A DNA stretch of 32,421 bases, taken from a bacterium. Lineage in GTDB: Bacteria; Elusimicrobiota; Elusimicrobia; UBA1565; UBA9628. Location: contig JAKAQO010000013.1 of assembly GCA_021822495.1 (NCBI GenBank), positions 1-32,421 of the forward strand. The letters are read 5' to 3'. The position numbers and the translations under genes are program-made. The notes under the pieces were generated by a model that saw only the letters and a list, made by a program, of their open reading frames with translations, was not told where the DNA came from and did not search any database. Positions 8,284 to 17,506 of this stretch are shown here, piece after piece; positions within the stretch are counted from its first letter, which is position 1; each line of letters opens with the position of its first letter.

Positions 8284-9279
8284 ATGTCCAAAGAAAAAAA
8301 ATTCTTCTTGCCTGCCGTAATACTGTCAGTCTTTTTGGTTCTCACGCAGAAATCTTTTGGCGACCCGCCGTCCGTTTCTAAAGAAAGCTTTTTGCCGCCC
8401 AACCAACTCCAAAACCCGATTAACTCCATGGCGGGGAAAAGCGGCATTACCGAAAAACAGTTTAACCAAGTCATTGACGAGGTCCAAGCCGTCTATGCGC
8501 CCATTGTGGCCGCTCACGGCGGAGTTCTGGTCTTTAACCGCCTATGGAACGACCCCACGGTTAATTCCGACGCCGAGGAAATCAACGGCCAGTGGATTAT
8601 TAATAGCTATGGAGGCCTTGCAAGAGACAAGCACATGACTCAAGACGGCTTTGCCTTGGTCGCCTGCCACGAGATGGGACACCACTTGGGCGGCGCGCCC
8701 AAATACGGCGGCGGGGATAATTGGGCTTCAGACGAAGGAGAGGCGGATTATTTCTCGACTTCAAAATGCCTTCACCGCGTTTTTGCTGATTCCGGATCAA
8801 CTCACTTCACTCGTTTTTGGGGCGGCAAGGATTCTCGCTTTGTTAAGAAAGCCTGTAATAAATCCTATCCAAACAATCAGGGAGAAATCTCGATTTGTAT
8901 CCGAGAATCAATGGCAGGACTTTCAGTTTCAGGCTTACTCGCCGAACTCACCAAGGACCATAAACCTCTTCATTTTTATACCCCGGATCCCCACGTGGTC
9001 TCAACAACTAATGATGACCATCCCGCCGCTCAATGCCGATTGGATACTTATTTTCAGGGCGCTCTCTGCAACAAATCCTATCTCATTGATATGAGCAATT
9101 CCGATCCATCAGTCGGCGCCTGCGTTCTTTCGCAAGGATATACCTCGGGAATACGGCCTTTGTGCTGGTATAAGCCAGCGCCAGATGAATTACCGGCTTC
9201 TCTCAATGTGGCCTCAACGCTGAGCCGCAATAAGACAATGAGCTTTCTTAAAAACCCGTCTTTGTGGCAAGGCCGCTAA
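8284..9279 (+). CDS. Secreted zinc metalloprotease-like protein (HEMGH motif)
   Basis: The 331-residue protein has a signal peptide (K-E-K-K, hydrophobic core, end near residue 24) and the zinc motif H-E-M-G-H-H-L-G-G at about residues 129-137. About 20 residues later comes D-E-G-E-A-D-Y-F (150-157), whose Glu could be a third zinc ligand as in gluzincins. Cysteines are frequent in the C-terminal half, fitting an exported, disulfide-bonded enzyme. I cannot assign a peptidase family, and substrates are unknown. The ATG at 8284 is chosen because AAAGGGGG lies 5 nt upstream; an ATG at 8254 would add ten residues with no ribosome site. Its stop overlaps that of the convergent hydrolase gene by 4 nt. 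Confidence 0.75.
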   Translation: MSKEKKFFLPAVILSVFLVLTQKSFGDPPSVSKESFLPPNQLQNPINSMAGKSGITEKQFNQVIDEVQAVYAPIVAAHGGVLVFNRLWNDPTVNSDAEEINGQWIINSYGGLARDKHMTQDGFALVACHEMGHHLGGAPKYGGGDNWASDEGEADYFSTSKCLHRVFADSGSTHFTRFWGGKDSRFVKKACNKSYPNNQGEISICIRESMAGLSVSGLLAELTKDHKPLHFYTPDPHVVSTTNDDHPAAQCRLDTYFQGALCNKSYLIDMSNSDPSVGACVLSQGYTSGIRPLCWYKPAPDELPASLNVASTLSRNKTMSFLKNPSLWQGR

Positions 9280-9980
9280 TTTCTTATAACAGCTGAATTG
9301 CGAGATAGCCAAGACAAAAGCCGGTCCACAAACCCCGGATGGGCCAACATTTGGGCTCCGTGTCCGGAAGAGGCTTGTAAAAAAACCACATTGGGCGCCG
9401 TGATTAAAGACAACGCCGTTTGAAACGCATAGGAATCTTGAGGGGAAGCCGCGACGCAAACGCGGATATTTTGCGGAATCTGAAGTCTGACCCCCCGGTA
9501 TTCTTCACCGGGAGAAAGGAGAGCTTCCCAGGGAAGACGCAATTTTTCAGCAACGCGGGAAGCAAGGTTTGCCCCAATAGAACCGCCAATGAGGCCAATC
9601 CGCTCTCTTTTAAATCCGTGATGCTCCAAAAAACGAACCGCGAACTCAACGTCTTTCTGGGCAGAAATCCAATCGGAATCGGAAAACTCTTTCCAGGTTT
9701 TCTTTCCCGCCAGAACGCTTTGCCCGTGTCCCCGCAAATCAATCGCCAAACTCCCTAGCCCCATCTTCCAAAGTTTGGGCGCTAAAGAGTCCCATTCCCC
9801 AAACCCCGCTCCGACCCCATGAATCAAGACCACAGCCCCTCTCGCTTTTGGAGGAGCGTAATATATGCCGGCAATCCTCCAACCGTCAGGAGTCTTGAAA
9901 TGAATCAAATGGCCTTTCGCCCCAACGACGGCCCAGGAAGCAACGAGAAAAACCCTAGCGAGCGCGTAAAGCGATATCAT
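9276..9980 (-). CDS. Alpha/beta hydrolase, probably exported or membrane-anchored
   Basis: The 234-residue protein has an N-terminal hydrophobic segment (about 4-20) resembling a signal peptide, then an alpha/beta-hydrolase fold. The oxyanion motif H-G-V-G is at about 54-57, the nucleophile elbow G-G-S-I-G has Ser near 134, the acid is in S-P-Q-D-S (Asp about 182), and the His is in S-S-G-H-G (about 207). This resembles serine aminopeptidase S33 / lysophospholipase-type hydrolases; substrate unknown. A longer reading frame extends to 10103, but it would run through the upstream gene. The ATG at 9980 keeps a 26-nt overlap with that gene and exposes the signal-like segment. It is the last gene of the large minus-strand cluster. 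Confidence 0.8.
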   Translation of the reverse strand: MISLYALARVFLVASWAVVGAKGHLIHFKTPDGWRIAGIYYAPPKARGAVVLIHGVGAGFGEWDSLAPKLWKMGLGSLAIDLRGHGQSVLAGKKTWKEFSDSDWISAQKDVEFAVRFLEHHGFKRERIGLIGGSIGANLASRVAEKLRLPWEALLSPGEEYRGVRLQIPQNIRVCVAASPQDSYAFQTALSLITAPNVVFLQASSGHGAQMLAHPGFVDRLLSWLSRNSAVIRN

Positions 9981-10617
9981 AGGCGGAATTATACAGAGCG
10001 AAGACCTCTCCTTGTAAGCTATAGAGACTACGGATAAAAAATTGTGATTGATAGATGAACAGAGAAGACTCCTCCTCTCGATGGGATTGAATGGCCTTAT
10101 CATCGGCGCTCGCGTCTGAATACAAAGAATCCACTTCCAACTGAAGACGCTTGGTTTCCGCGAGAATTAAAAGCGCGTTTTGATAAATCTGAGGATCCGG
10201 CAAGGCTTGGGTAAAAGCGATGTTAGACCTGACCGTCAAGTAAGTCAAATTATTTTTAACCTGGACCATTCCTTGGGCAAGGGTTCCGAGATTAAGGCCG
10301 ATGACCTTCAGGCTTGCGCTTGAATCATCCTGGTGAAAAGCGTAGTGAAGACTGCCTAATTGCGTTTTAACATAGGCGTCAATCTGCCCGACATTGGCGG
10401 CCTGCTGGAGGACTTCTCCCGCAATCGAACGCAAGACGGGGACAAGATTCGAATCGCTTTCCGAGCGGCTTTGACGATCCCGCGCTTCAAGAAGGGCGTC
10501 AAAATAATAACGCTCCTGCCATAAAAGCGGAGCGGGAGCGGCCTGAACTTGCCCCGCAGAAACCCCTCCACAAAAAGCGATTCCGAGAAAGATGAAAGCC
10601 GCGCGAGACGTTTTCAT
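9955..10617 (-). CDS. Periplasmic helical protein of unknown function
   Basis: The 220-residue protein has a signal peptide (M-K-T-S-R, hydrophobic core, Ala-rich end near residue 26). The mature part is polar and probably mostly alpha-helical, with no cysteines after the signal and no recognised motif. The ATG at 10617 overlaps the stop of the M23 peptidase gene as TGATG, with AGGGG about 4 nt upstream, so translation is coupled. A TTG one codon upstream is unlikely. The pairing with an M23 peptidase suggests an envelope role, but that is inference from position only. Confidence 0.7.
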   Translation of the reverse strand: MKTSRAAFIFLGIAFCGGVSAGQVQAAPAPLLWQERYYFDALLEARDRQSRSESDSNLVPVLRSIAGEVLQQAANVGQIDAYVKTQLGSLHYAFHQDDSSASLKVIGLNLGTLAQGMVQVKNNLTYLTVRSNIAFTQALPDPQIYQNALLILAETKRLQLEVDSLYSDASADDKAIQSHREEESSLFIYQSQFFIRSLYSLQGEVFALYNSAYDIALRAR

Positions 10618-11540
10618 CAACCCCTGCCGATTTCTTTCATGGGATTAATGGGATGGCCATATTTATCCCTCACCTCAAAATGTAAATGCGGTCCCGTTGA
10701 AAGCCCGGTCGAACCCACGCGCCCAATCATGGTTTTTCCGCGCGAGACCAATTGGCCGGGTTTGACATAGATTTTAGACAGATGTCCGTAGCGAGTCGTG
10801 TCGCCGTCTGAGTGCCGGATCACGATGAGAAGACCGTAGCCGCTAGACCATCCGGCGCGGATAACTCTTCCGTTTCTGGCGGGATAGACGGGAGTTCCCC
10901 AGGGTCTCGGCAAATCCAAGCCTTCGTGAAAGCGCGTGCGCTTTAAGATGGGGTGATACCGCATTCCAAATTTGGAACTGATTCTTCCCCACCCCCAACC
11001 GCGAAAAGGAAAATGGAATGTGTCGAAGTTGACATGAACTTTTGGGAGAAAAACCAAGGTTCCTTGATGGAAATCGTAGTTTTTCGCCAAAGCCGTCGCG
11101 GGAAGATGATTATCTTCCAAAACTAATATTTTAAATTTCTCTATTTGGCTGGAATGCTTATAATATTTTTTTGCGATTAAACTCAAAGTCTCATTTTCTT
11201 TTTTGATCGGATAAAGCGCGCCATTTTTATTGAGGACAATAATATCTTTTCCAATTGGAAGAAAAAGCAGTTCGCTATGGTTAGTGGCCTGCAAAGCTGA
11301 CACGGTCGTTCCGTAGCGCTTGGCCAAGATATAGGCATTCCCATCTTTCCGGGTCACCCGATGCTTGGCGTAGACGAGGCTTTCAATCTGGCGAAACGCC
11401 TTGGGAGAAGGCTCTTGGGGGCCCGCCGGGGTCAACACCGAATAAGTCAGCCAGTTTTGAGATAGCGTCGGTTGCGCGGCAAAGGCCGAACACCCAAAGC
11501 CAAGACCCAAGACAAGAAAAAAGAGTTTACGAAAGGCCAA
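10617..11540 (-). CDS. Secreted M23 family peptidoglycan endopeptidase with LysM-like region
   Basis: The 307-residue protein has a signal peptide (residues 1-22), one or two LysM-like wall-binding segments (about 56-105 and 108-168), and a C-terminal LytM/M23 domain. Zinc ligands H205-x3-D209 and H287 in G-P-H-L-H-F-E-V are present, as are the catalytic region Y-G-H-L-S (His 253) and His 285. All key residues are intact, so it probably cleaves peptide crosslinks of peptidoglycan in the periplasm, in septum splitting or growth. The start is TTG, one nucleotide after the rho stop codon, with GAGGAA inside the end of rho as ribosome site, so coupling to rho is likely. Confidence 0.9.
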   Translation of the reverse strand: MAFRKLFFLVLGLGFGCSAFAAQPTLSQNWLTYSVLTPAGPQEPSPKAFRQIESLVYAKHRVTRKDGNAYILAKRYGTTVSALQATNHSELLFLPIGKDIIVLNKNGALYPIKKENETLSLIAKKYYKHSSQIEKFKILVLEDNHLPATALAKNYDFHQGTLVFLPKVHVNFDTFHFPFRGWGWGRISSKFGMRYHPILKRTRFHEGLDLPRPWGTPVYPARNGRVIRAGWSSGYGLLIVIRHSDGDTTRYGHLSKIYVKPGQLVSRGKTMIGRVGSTGLSTGPHLHFEVRDKYGHPINPMKEIGRG

Positions 11541-11541
11541 T

Positions 11542-12882
11542 TTATTCCTCGCTCAAGTTGGACAATTCCATGGATTTCAGGAAATCGGCGTTCGATTTGG
11601 TCTGGAGAATCTTGTCCCTGAGAAGCTCCATCGCCTCAACTGAAGAAAGCGGCGCCAAAACCTTGCGCAAAATCCACATCTTGTTAATTTCATCTTCCGA
11701 TAAGAGAAGCTCTTCCTTTCGCGTTCCGGAACGGTTGATCTCAAAAGCCGGGAACATGCGCCTGTCGGCCAGTTTCCGGTCCAAGTAAACTTCGCTGTTG
11801 CCGGTTCCCTTGAACTCTTCAAAAATGACCTCGTCCATGCGGCTTCCCGTATCCACCAGGGCGGTCGCGATAATAGTTAAAGATCCGCCCTCTTCGATGT
11901 TTCTGGCCGCGCCCAAGAAGCGTTTGGGTCTTTGAAGAGAAGTCGCTTCGATTCCGCCGGAAAGGACCCGGCCTGATGACGGAGTAATCGTGTTGTAGGC
12001 TCTCGCCAAGCGCGTGATGGAATCAAGTAAAATCACGACGTCTTTTCCAAGTTCGGCTTGTCTTTTGGCTTTTTCAAGCACCATCTCAGCGACTTGAACG
12101 TGCCGGTCCGCCGGTTCGTCAAAAGTGGAGGAGACGACTTCTCCCTTAACGCCCCTTTGCATTTCGGTGACTTCCTCCGGCCGCTCATCAATCAAAAGAA
12201 CCATGATGACGACCCCTTTATGATTGGCCGCGATGGCGTTGGCGATTTTTTGGAGGATGACCGTTTTACCGGTTTTGGGCGAGGCGACGATAAGGCCTCT
12301 TTGGCCTTTTCCAATGGGAGCGATCAAATCCATCAGCCGAGTCGTCAGTTCCATGCGCTCAGTTTCGAGAGTAAAACGCTTGTTGGGGTGAAGCGGAGTC
12401 AGATTGTCAAAAAACGTCCGGTCTTTGGTTGTTTCCGCTTCGACTCCGTTTATTTTTTTAACCTGTAAAAGGGCGAAAAATCTCTCTCCGTCTTTTGGAG
12501 GCCTAACATGTCCGCCGACGGTGTCCCCTTTTCTAAGGCCAAAGCGCTTAATTTGAGACGGCGAGATATAGATGTCGTCCGGCCCCGGCAAATAATTGTA
12601 ATCCTGGGAGCGCAAAAACCCGAAGCCGTCCGGCAAAATTTCAAGCACGCCTTCGTCATAAATCATGCCGTTGGCCTTTAGTTGGCCTTCGAGAATTTTC
12701 GCGATCATCTCCTGCTTGCGGAGACCGGAAACGCCCTCGATTTTTAAATCCTTGGCAATCTGCGAAAGCCCGGCGACCGTCATTTTAGAGAGTTGGGTCG
12801 CATCCAACTGCGAGATCGCAGGCTGAGCCGCCTGGGTTTGCGCCGGGTTTTGAACCGACGAGGTTTGAGCGCTTGTTTCCAT
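11542..12882 (-). CDS. rho: Transcription termination factor Rho
   Basis: The 446-residue protein contains a helical Rho N-terminal domain (about 30-72), a cold-shock-like RNA-binding domain (about 74-147, with G-F-G-F-L-R) and the RecA-like ATPase. Walker A is S-P-K-T-G-K-T at about 201-207 and Walker B is V-I-L-L-D-S-I-T-R. Rho is the hexameric RNA translocase that ends transcription. A short Gln/Ala-rich segment precedes the N-terminal domain. The ATG at 12882 is chosen because AGGAG lies 7 nt upstream. ATG 12888 is too close to that site, and the longest frame (12936) adds an implausible Arg-rich tail. Its gene is followed after 1 nt by the M23 peptidase gene and lies 85 nt after coaE. 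Confidence 0.97.
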   Translation of the reverse strand: METSAQTSSVQNPAQTQAAQPAISQLDATQLSKMTVAGLSQIAKDLKIEGVSGLRKQEMIAKILEGQLKANGMIYDEGVLEILPDGFGFLRSQDYNYLPGPDDIYISPSQIKRFGLRKGDTVGGHVRPPKDGERFFALLQVKKINGVEAETTKDRTFFDNLTPLHPNKRFTLETERMELTTRLMDLIAPIGKGQRGLIVASPKTGKTVILQKIANAIAANHKGVVIMVLLIDERPEEVTEMQRGVKGEVVSSTFDEPADRHVQVAEMVLEKAKRQAELGKDVVILLDSITRLARAYNTITPSSGRVLSGGIEATSLQRPKRFLGAARNIEEGGSLTIIATALVDTGSRMDEVIFEEFKGTGNSEVYLDRKLADRRMFPAFEINRSGTRKEELLLSEDEINKMWILRKVLAPLSSVEAMELLRDKILQTKSNADFLKSMELSNLSEE

Positions 12883-12967
12883 ATCCATTCTCCTGATTCT
12901 TCTATGCCTCTTCCTCATAATTCTTATGGACGGCATTGTCCCGACCTTAAGATTATGTGGAAAGGGA

Positions 12968-13576
12968 CTATCTTTGTTCTTGGTTGATCAGACAAAACGC
13001 CTGATAATATTGAGCGACATTTTGACGAAAGGCCTTTAAACTTCCGTCATTATGAATAACGACATCCGCTCGCCTCATGCGTTGTTCATCCAAAATCTGA
13101 GAAGACATTCTTTTTTTTATTTCCAAATTTGAGAGCCGATCTCTTTTTAAAACGCGACGAAGTCTCTCGGAGAAGGGCGCAAGAACAGCCAAGGTCGCGT
13201 CAAAATGTTTTTCATGATTTCCCTCAAAAAGAAGCGGAACGTCAACCACCACAATCCCTGAGGAAAGTCTCATTTTCCTAAGCATCTCTTTTAATATCAA
13301 GGGGTGAGTCAAGCGTTCCAAACGCTTCCGGAAATTTGAATTTGAAAAAATTTTTTCACCCACTTTCTTCCGATCAATACGGCCCGCATCATCCAGAATC
13401 CGGCGTCCAAAGGCCCTGACGATTTTGAGAAATGCCGCCCCCCCGGGGCGAGCTTGCTCATGCGCGATCTCATCTAAAGAAATAGTCGAAGCGCCCAAGG
13501 CGGAAAAACGGCGAAGGGCTTCCGTTTTCCCTGAACCAATGCCGCCAGTCAGTCCTATCAAAAAGCGACGACTCAT
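12968..13576 (-). CDS. coaE: Dephospho-CoA kinase
   Basis: The 202-residue protein has the P-loop G-G-I-G-S-G-K-T at 11-18, the D-E-I-A motif of the CoA-binding part, and the V-V-D-V-P-L-L-F-E segment typical of CoaE. It phosphorylates the 3'-hydroxyl of dephospho-CoA, the last step of coenzyme A synthesis, in the cytoplasm. Length matches the family. The ATG overlaps the rhomboid stop as TAATG, so the two are translationally coupled. It follows polA and a rhomboid gene; a polA-coaE-rho order is known from many bacteria, though the rhomboid gene between them is less usual. Confidence 0.96.
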   Translation of the reverse strand: MSRRFLIGLTGGIGSGKTEALRRFSALGASTISLDEIAHEQARPGGAAFLKIVRAFGRRILDDAGRIDRKKVGEKIFSNSNFRKRLERLTHPLILKEMLRKMRLSSGIVVVDVPLLFEGNHEKHFDATLAVLAPFSERLRRVLKRDRLSNLEIKKRMSSQILDEQRMRRADVVIHNDGSLKAFRQNVAQYYQAFCLINQEQR

Positions 13577-14415
13577 TAGGCGTTCCCTCCCTTATTTGAA
13601 TAGCGGCGCATAATCGCCTTTTCTTCTTCCGTCAGGGAATCGATGCCGCTGACCAAAATCTTGTCTAATATCTTATCGATTTCAATCATGGAAGATTCCA
13701 AATCTTCTTTGACGGCTGGTTTTTCCCGCGCCGAAGGCGCCGGACGCCGAATTCCAGGCTGAATGCCGCCTCTGGAAACGGAATCTCTCCACAAAGACTT
13801 AACCTTGATTTTGAGAACCCACCACCATCTTAAATAAAGGTATCCCGTAATCATTCCCCCGAGATGGGCGAAACGGGCGATGCCGGGCGTCGCATGGGTG
13901 GCGCCGGCAAAAAATTCAATAAGCCCAAAGAGTATCGCCATATGAGCGGCTTTGACCGGAATGAGAAAATAGAGGTAGACGACCGCATCGGGATAAATCA
14001 TCGCGAAAGCGACCAAAAGTCCGTAAATCGCGCCGGAGGCGCCAATGACCGGATTCATGGAATGGGGAGACAAGATAATAGAGGCCGCGGCCGCGCCCAA
14101 GCCGCAAATAAAATAATACTTCAAGAAATCGCGGGAACCCCATTGGGCCTCGACCGGAACGCCGAACATCCAAAGAGCGAACAAATTGAGAAGCAAATGC
14201 ATGATGCTCCCATGCACGAATAAATAGGAAAGCGGCTGCCAAACCCAGCGATCGGCCAAGACCCGATGAGGAACCAGCCCAAACAAATCGAAAAAAGAAT
14301 TCCCCACTAAAGTCGCGACGATGAAAACGGCGACGTTGGCGATAATCAGCGATTTAAGCGCCGGGGGAAGCCTCTTATAACTCATCGGCTCATGGGAGAA
14401 AACCTCGGGACTCAC
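13576..14415 (-). CDS. Rhomboid family intramembrane serine protease
   Basis: The 279-residue protein has about six membrane helices with the rhomboid catalytic dyad: Ser in G-A-S-G (about 127) and His in R-F-A-H-L-G-G (about 184). H-L-L-L-N, around residues 73-77, supplies the conserved oxyanion-side His and Asn. A soluble tail of about 75 residues, rich in charge and ending with E-E-E-K-A-I-M-R-R, follows the last helix. Rhomboids cleave membrane-spanning substrates; the target here is unknown. The start is taken as GTG at 14415, because GGAGG lies 7 nt before it and it overlaps the polA stop as GTGA. A TTG eight codons upstream lacks a ribosome site. Confidence 0.93.
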   Translation of the reverse strand: MSPEVFSHEPMSYKRLPPALKSLIIANVAVFIVATLVGNSFFDLFGLVPHRVLADRWVWQPLSYLFVHGSIMHLLLNLFALWMFGVPVEAQWGSRDFLKYYFICGLGAAAASIILSPHSMNPVIGASGAIYGLLVAFAMIYPDAVVYLYFLIPVKAAHMAILFGLIEFFAGATHATPGIARFAHLGGMITGYLYLRWWWVLKIKVKSLWRDSVSRGGIQPGIRRPAPSAREKPAVKEDLESSMIEIDKILDKILVSGIDSLTEEEKAIMRRYSNKGGNA

Positions 14416-16982
14416 CTCATAACCTCCAAGTCTCGCCAATTGCGCCCGGCCTTGACCGAAACCACCAGGGGAACGTCCAAAGAAACGGCGCCCTCCATCA
14501 TCTTCCTGACCCAGGGAGAAAAGCCTTCCACGCCTTTTTCCGGAACCTCAAAGACCAGTTCATCGTGAATTTGCAAAAGCGCCGCGGCGTGAAACTCATT
14601 TTTTTGAGCTAGAGCCTTGGCGATTTGAATCATCGCAATTTTAATCACGTCTGAAGCTGCGCCTTGAACCGGGGTGTTTCGCGCGGCCCTTTCCGCGTAT
14701 TGGCGAAGAGCCGTATTTTTGGCGTCTAATTCCGGCAAATAGCGCACCCGCCCCAAGAAAGTTCTGGTCTTTTTTTCTTTTTTCGCCTCGGCTAAATTCT
14801 CTTCAATCCAGCGAGACACGCCCTGGTATTTCTCAAAATATTTTTTGATGATTGCGGAAGCTTCCGGTTGCGGGATTTGGAGTTCTTGAGCAAGGCCGAA
14901 CGCCGTCTGGCCGTAAGCGATTCCAAAATTAACCGCTTTCGCTTTTCTTCTCATTTCAGCGTCCACCTTTTCAAGCGGAATATGAAAAATCGCGGCCGCA
15001 GTTAAGGCGTGAATATCCTCGTTTTTTTCAAAAGCTTCTTTTAAGGCCTTGTCCTTTGAAACGTGGGCTAAAATTCTAAGTTCAATTTGGGAATAATCGG
15101 CGCAGACAAGAAGAGAACCTTCGCCGGCGACAAAAGCGCGGCGAATTTTCTGTCCGGCTTCGGTCCGAATCGGGATATTTTGAAGATTGGGGTCATAGCT
15201 TGAGAGTCTTCCGGTTTCCGCTCCCGCTTGATCGAAATGAGTGTGAATTCTCCCGGTCTTTGAATCAATCCGGTTCAAAAGGCCGTCCACGTAGGTCGAT
15301 TTGAGCTTAAAAAATTCCCGAAACTCCAAAATTTTTCCCGGCAAGGAATGTCTTTGCGCCAAAATTTTGAGACAATCCTCATCGGTCGAGCGTCCGCCCT
15401 TGGCGGTCTTATGGACGACGGGAAGATTCAATTTATCAAACAAAAGCTCGGCCAGTTGTTTGGGAGAATTGGCGTTGACGGGAAACCCCGCTTCCTCATC
15501 AATCTCTTTCTGAAGACGGTTAATTTTTTTCTCAAATTCATCGGAAAGTTTTTCCAAATACGGGCGATCGACTTCAATTCCGGCCTTTTCCATGGAAGCC
15601 AAAATGCGGATTAAGGGAAATTCAATGTTCTGATAAAGTTCCAAAAGACCTTCTTCTTTCAGGCGTCGCCGAAAAGTTGAAGCCTTCAAAGATTCTTCCA
15701 ACTTCCATAACGCGCGCGTTCTGAAATCCGCCTTTTTGTCCAAAGCGCCTTCGCGCGGCCTGATGGGATTGAGGCAATAAGCCGCCATACGGACGTCAAA
15801 AGCGGGTTCCGGCTGAGAAAGCTCCCAATGATCAGCCAAAGCATAAACTTCTTTTAAATCATAAGCGGTTTTAAGCGCGGGAGACTTAAAGATGCGGGAT
15901 AAATCCGCCTGATGCGCTTCGATTTCCATTTCCGTCAAAAAGGCAAACTGCCGATCCGGCAAGGCCAAGGCAAGTCCCATCTCCCCTGGTTGCACAGAAG
16001 CGGCAACGGCCATTTCTTGAGACTTCATCAAGGCGGGCTTTAAATCGTCGAAAGGCTTTTCCTGAAAAACAAATGCCGTCTGTTCCGGCGATGCGGCGGG
16101 CGCATATCCATTGGAACCGGACAAAGAAAATTCCTGGAGCAAGGAATTAAAGCCGAAACGCGAAAAACTGTCTTTCAATTTTTCCGGATCAGAAATTAAG
16201 TGCGCGCATTGGGAAGGTTTAAGAGAAAGCGGCACGTCTTTTTTAAGCTCTAAAAGACGCACTGCGGCATTCGCCGATTCCTTTCCATTTAAGAGAGAAT
16301 GGAGCGCTCTGGGGTTAAGACCTGGATCACGGGATTGCGCGGCCTCGAAGATTCCGTCCAAATTTCCATATTGATGAATGAGTTTGACCGCCGTCACAGG
16401 GCCGATTCCCTCAACCCCGGGAACATTGTCTGAGGAATCTCCAATTAAAGCCAAATAATCTACGACCGCGCGCGGGGAAACCCCCAGTTTTTTTTGAACT
16501 CCGCCCGCATCCAGCCATTCTCCCTTACTCACATCGCGCAAAACCTTAATTCCCTCTCCCACCATTTGAAGAGCGTCCTTGTCTCCCGTGACCAGAACCG
16601 CCTCCATTCCTTCTTTTTCGGCGGCCTGGGCCATGGTCGCCATCAAATCATCGGCCTCATAACCGGGAGCAGCCAGACAAGGAAAACCCATATCCTCGGC
16701 GAGTTTCGGCGCCGCGCGCAATTGAACCAAAAGATCTTCATCTATTTTTTTGCGCGTGGCCTTGTATTCTTTATAAATTTCGTGCCTAAAGGTCGGCCCC
16801 GGAGAGTCAAAACAAACGGCGATATAATCCGGCTTTTCTTTTTTAAGCGTCAGAATCAGCATCCGGGCAAAACCGTAAAGCGCTCCCACCGGTTCCTTTG
16901 CCGCATTGGTTAAAGGCGGCAAGGCATGATAAGCCCGGTGAAGATAAGCGTGGGCGTCAATGAGATAAATACGAGGCTTCAT
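14412..16982 (-). CDS. polA: DNA polymerase I
   Basis: The 856-residue protein has an N-terminal 5'-3' exonuclease domain (about 1-290, with G-Y-E-A-D-D and G-D-S-S-D-N-V-P-G), a middle 3'-5' exonuclease-like domain (about 310-465), and a C-terminal polymerase domain. Polymerase motif A is D-Y-S-Q-I-E-L-R (Asp 629), motif B includes R-R-K-A-K-A-V-N-F-G-I-A-Y-G, and motif C is H-D-E (806-808). It works in Okazaki fragment processing and repair. The exonuclease-like middle lacks the Asp-x-Glu metal motif (A-V-A-A-S is seen there), so proofreading is probably lost, as in many bacterial PolA proteins. The gene lies 80 nt after trx and overlaps the rhomboid gene by 4 nt. Confidence 0.97.
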   Translation of the reverse strand: MKPRIYLIDAHAYLHRAYHALPPLTNAAKEPVGALYGFARMLILTLKKEKPDYIAVCFDSPGPTFRHEIYKEYKATRKKIDEDLLVQLRAAPKLAEDMGFPCLAAPGYEADDLMATMAQAAEKEGMEAVLVTGDKDALQMVGEGIKVLRDVSKGEWLDAGGVQKKLGVSPRAVVDYLALIGDSSDNVPGVEGIGPVTAVKLIHQYGNLDGIFEAAQSRDPGLNPRALHSLLNGKESANAAVRLLELKKDVPLSLKPSQCAHLISDPEKLKDSFSRFGFNSLLQEFSLSGSNGYAPAASPEQTAFVFQEKPFDDLKPALMKSQEMAVAASVQPGEMGLALALPDRQFAFLTEMEIEAHQADLSRIFKSPALKTAYDLKEVYALADHWELSQPEPAFDVRMAAYCLNPIRPREGALDKKADFRTRALWKLEESLKASTFRRRLKEEGLLELYQNIEFPLIRILASMEKAGIEVDRPYLEKLSDEFEKKINRLQKEIDEEAGFPVNANSPKQLAELLFDKLNLPVVHKTAKGGRSTDEDCLKILAQRHSLPGKILEFREFFKLKSTYVDGLLNRIDSKTGRIHTHFDQAGAETGRLSSYDPNLQNIPIRTEAGQKIRRAFVAGEGSLLVCADYSQIELRILAHVSKDKALKEAFEKNEDIHALTAAAIFHIPLEKVDAEMRRKAKAVNFGIAYGQTAFGLAQELQIPQPEASAIIKKYFEKYQGVSRWIEENLAEAKKEKKTRTFLGRVRYLPELDAKNTALRQYAERAARNTPVQGAASDVIKIAMIQIAKALAQKNEFHAAALLQIHDELVFEVPEKGVEGFSPWVRKMMEGAVSLDVPLVVSVKAGRNWRDLEVMR

Positions 16983-17016
16983 AAGGATGTGACGAGGAAC
17001 GAACGGCTAAATCGGC

Positions 17017-17044
17017 CCGCTCCGCCTCAAAACAGGCGGAGCGG
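17017..17044 (-). other. Hairpin between trx and polA
   Basis: A perfect 11-bp GC-rich stem (17017-17027 with 17034-17044) with a 6-nt loop lies between the end of trx and the start of polA. No T run follows on either strand, so it is at best a partial terminator or an RNA-processing site that could lower polA expression relative to trx. Confidence 0.5.
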
Positions 17045-17062
17045 AAACATGAGGCGCTTAAA

Positions 17063-17398
17063 TCAATGCTGCGGAACGGAAATGAGGTTTTCGAGAATCT
17101 TCTTGATTTCGGCTTTTGAATGAAGCCCCACCAGCTGCTCGGCCACTTTTCCGCCCTTGAAAAACAAAAGCGTTGGAATCGCGGAAATCTGATAGCGGCT
17201 GGCGGTATTTTGATGCTCATCGGTATTGAGCTTGCCGACCTTGATTTTCCCCGCGTATTCCTTGGCCAACTCCTCAACCACCGGAGCCAGCATTCTGCAC
17301 GGGCCGCACCAGGGGGCCCAAAAATCGACTAAAACCGGCTCAGCGCTTTGAAGAACGTCCTTATCAAACCCGGCATCCGTTAATTGAATTTCTGACAT
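17063..17398 (-). CDS. trxA: Thioredoxin
   Basis: The 111-residue protein has the active site W-C-G-P-C (Cys 31 and Cys 34) after the V-D-F-W-A-P strand, and the cis-proline loop A-I-P-T. Length and motif order match classical thioredoxin, a cytoplasmic disulfide reductase fed by thioredoxin reductase. There is no signal peptide. GAGG lies about 8-10 nt before the ATG. It is the first gene of the minus-strand cluster and has a well-formed promoter upstream. The polA gene follows after a hairpin-containing gap of 80 nt. Confidence 0.97.
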   Translation of the reverse strand: MSEIQLTDAGFDKDVLQSAEPVLVDFWAPWCGPCRMLAPVVEELAKEYAGKIKVGKLNTDEHQNTASRYQISAIPTLLFFKGGKVAEQLVGLHSKAEIKKILENLISVPQH

Positions 17399-17459
17399 TT
17401 TATTGACCTCGCTGTGAAGATGATTTCCGGCGGCGACGCGCGACTGCGTCTACAAGAAT

Positions 17460-17488
17460 AGGATAGCAGGACTAAGCCCCGATGTCAA
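17460..17488 (-). promoter_or_regulatory. Sigma70-type promoter of the trx-polA cluster
   Basis: On the minus strand TTGACA (17483-17488) is separated by exactly 17 nt from TATCCT (17460-17465). Transcription would start near 17453, giving a leader of about 55 nt before the thioredoxin ATG. Confidence 0.75.
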
Positions 17489-17506
17489 GAGAAAAAATGG
17501 AGAAAG

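Noticed and set aside
9981-10103. Upstream extension of the hydrolase reading frame
   Set aside because: It lies wholly within the preceding gene and would hide the signal-like segment that starts at 9980.
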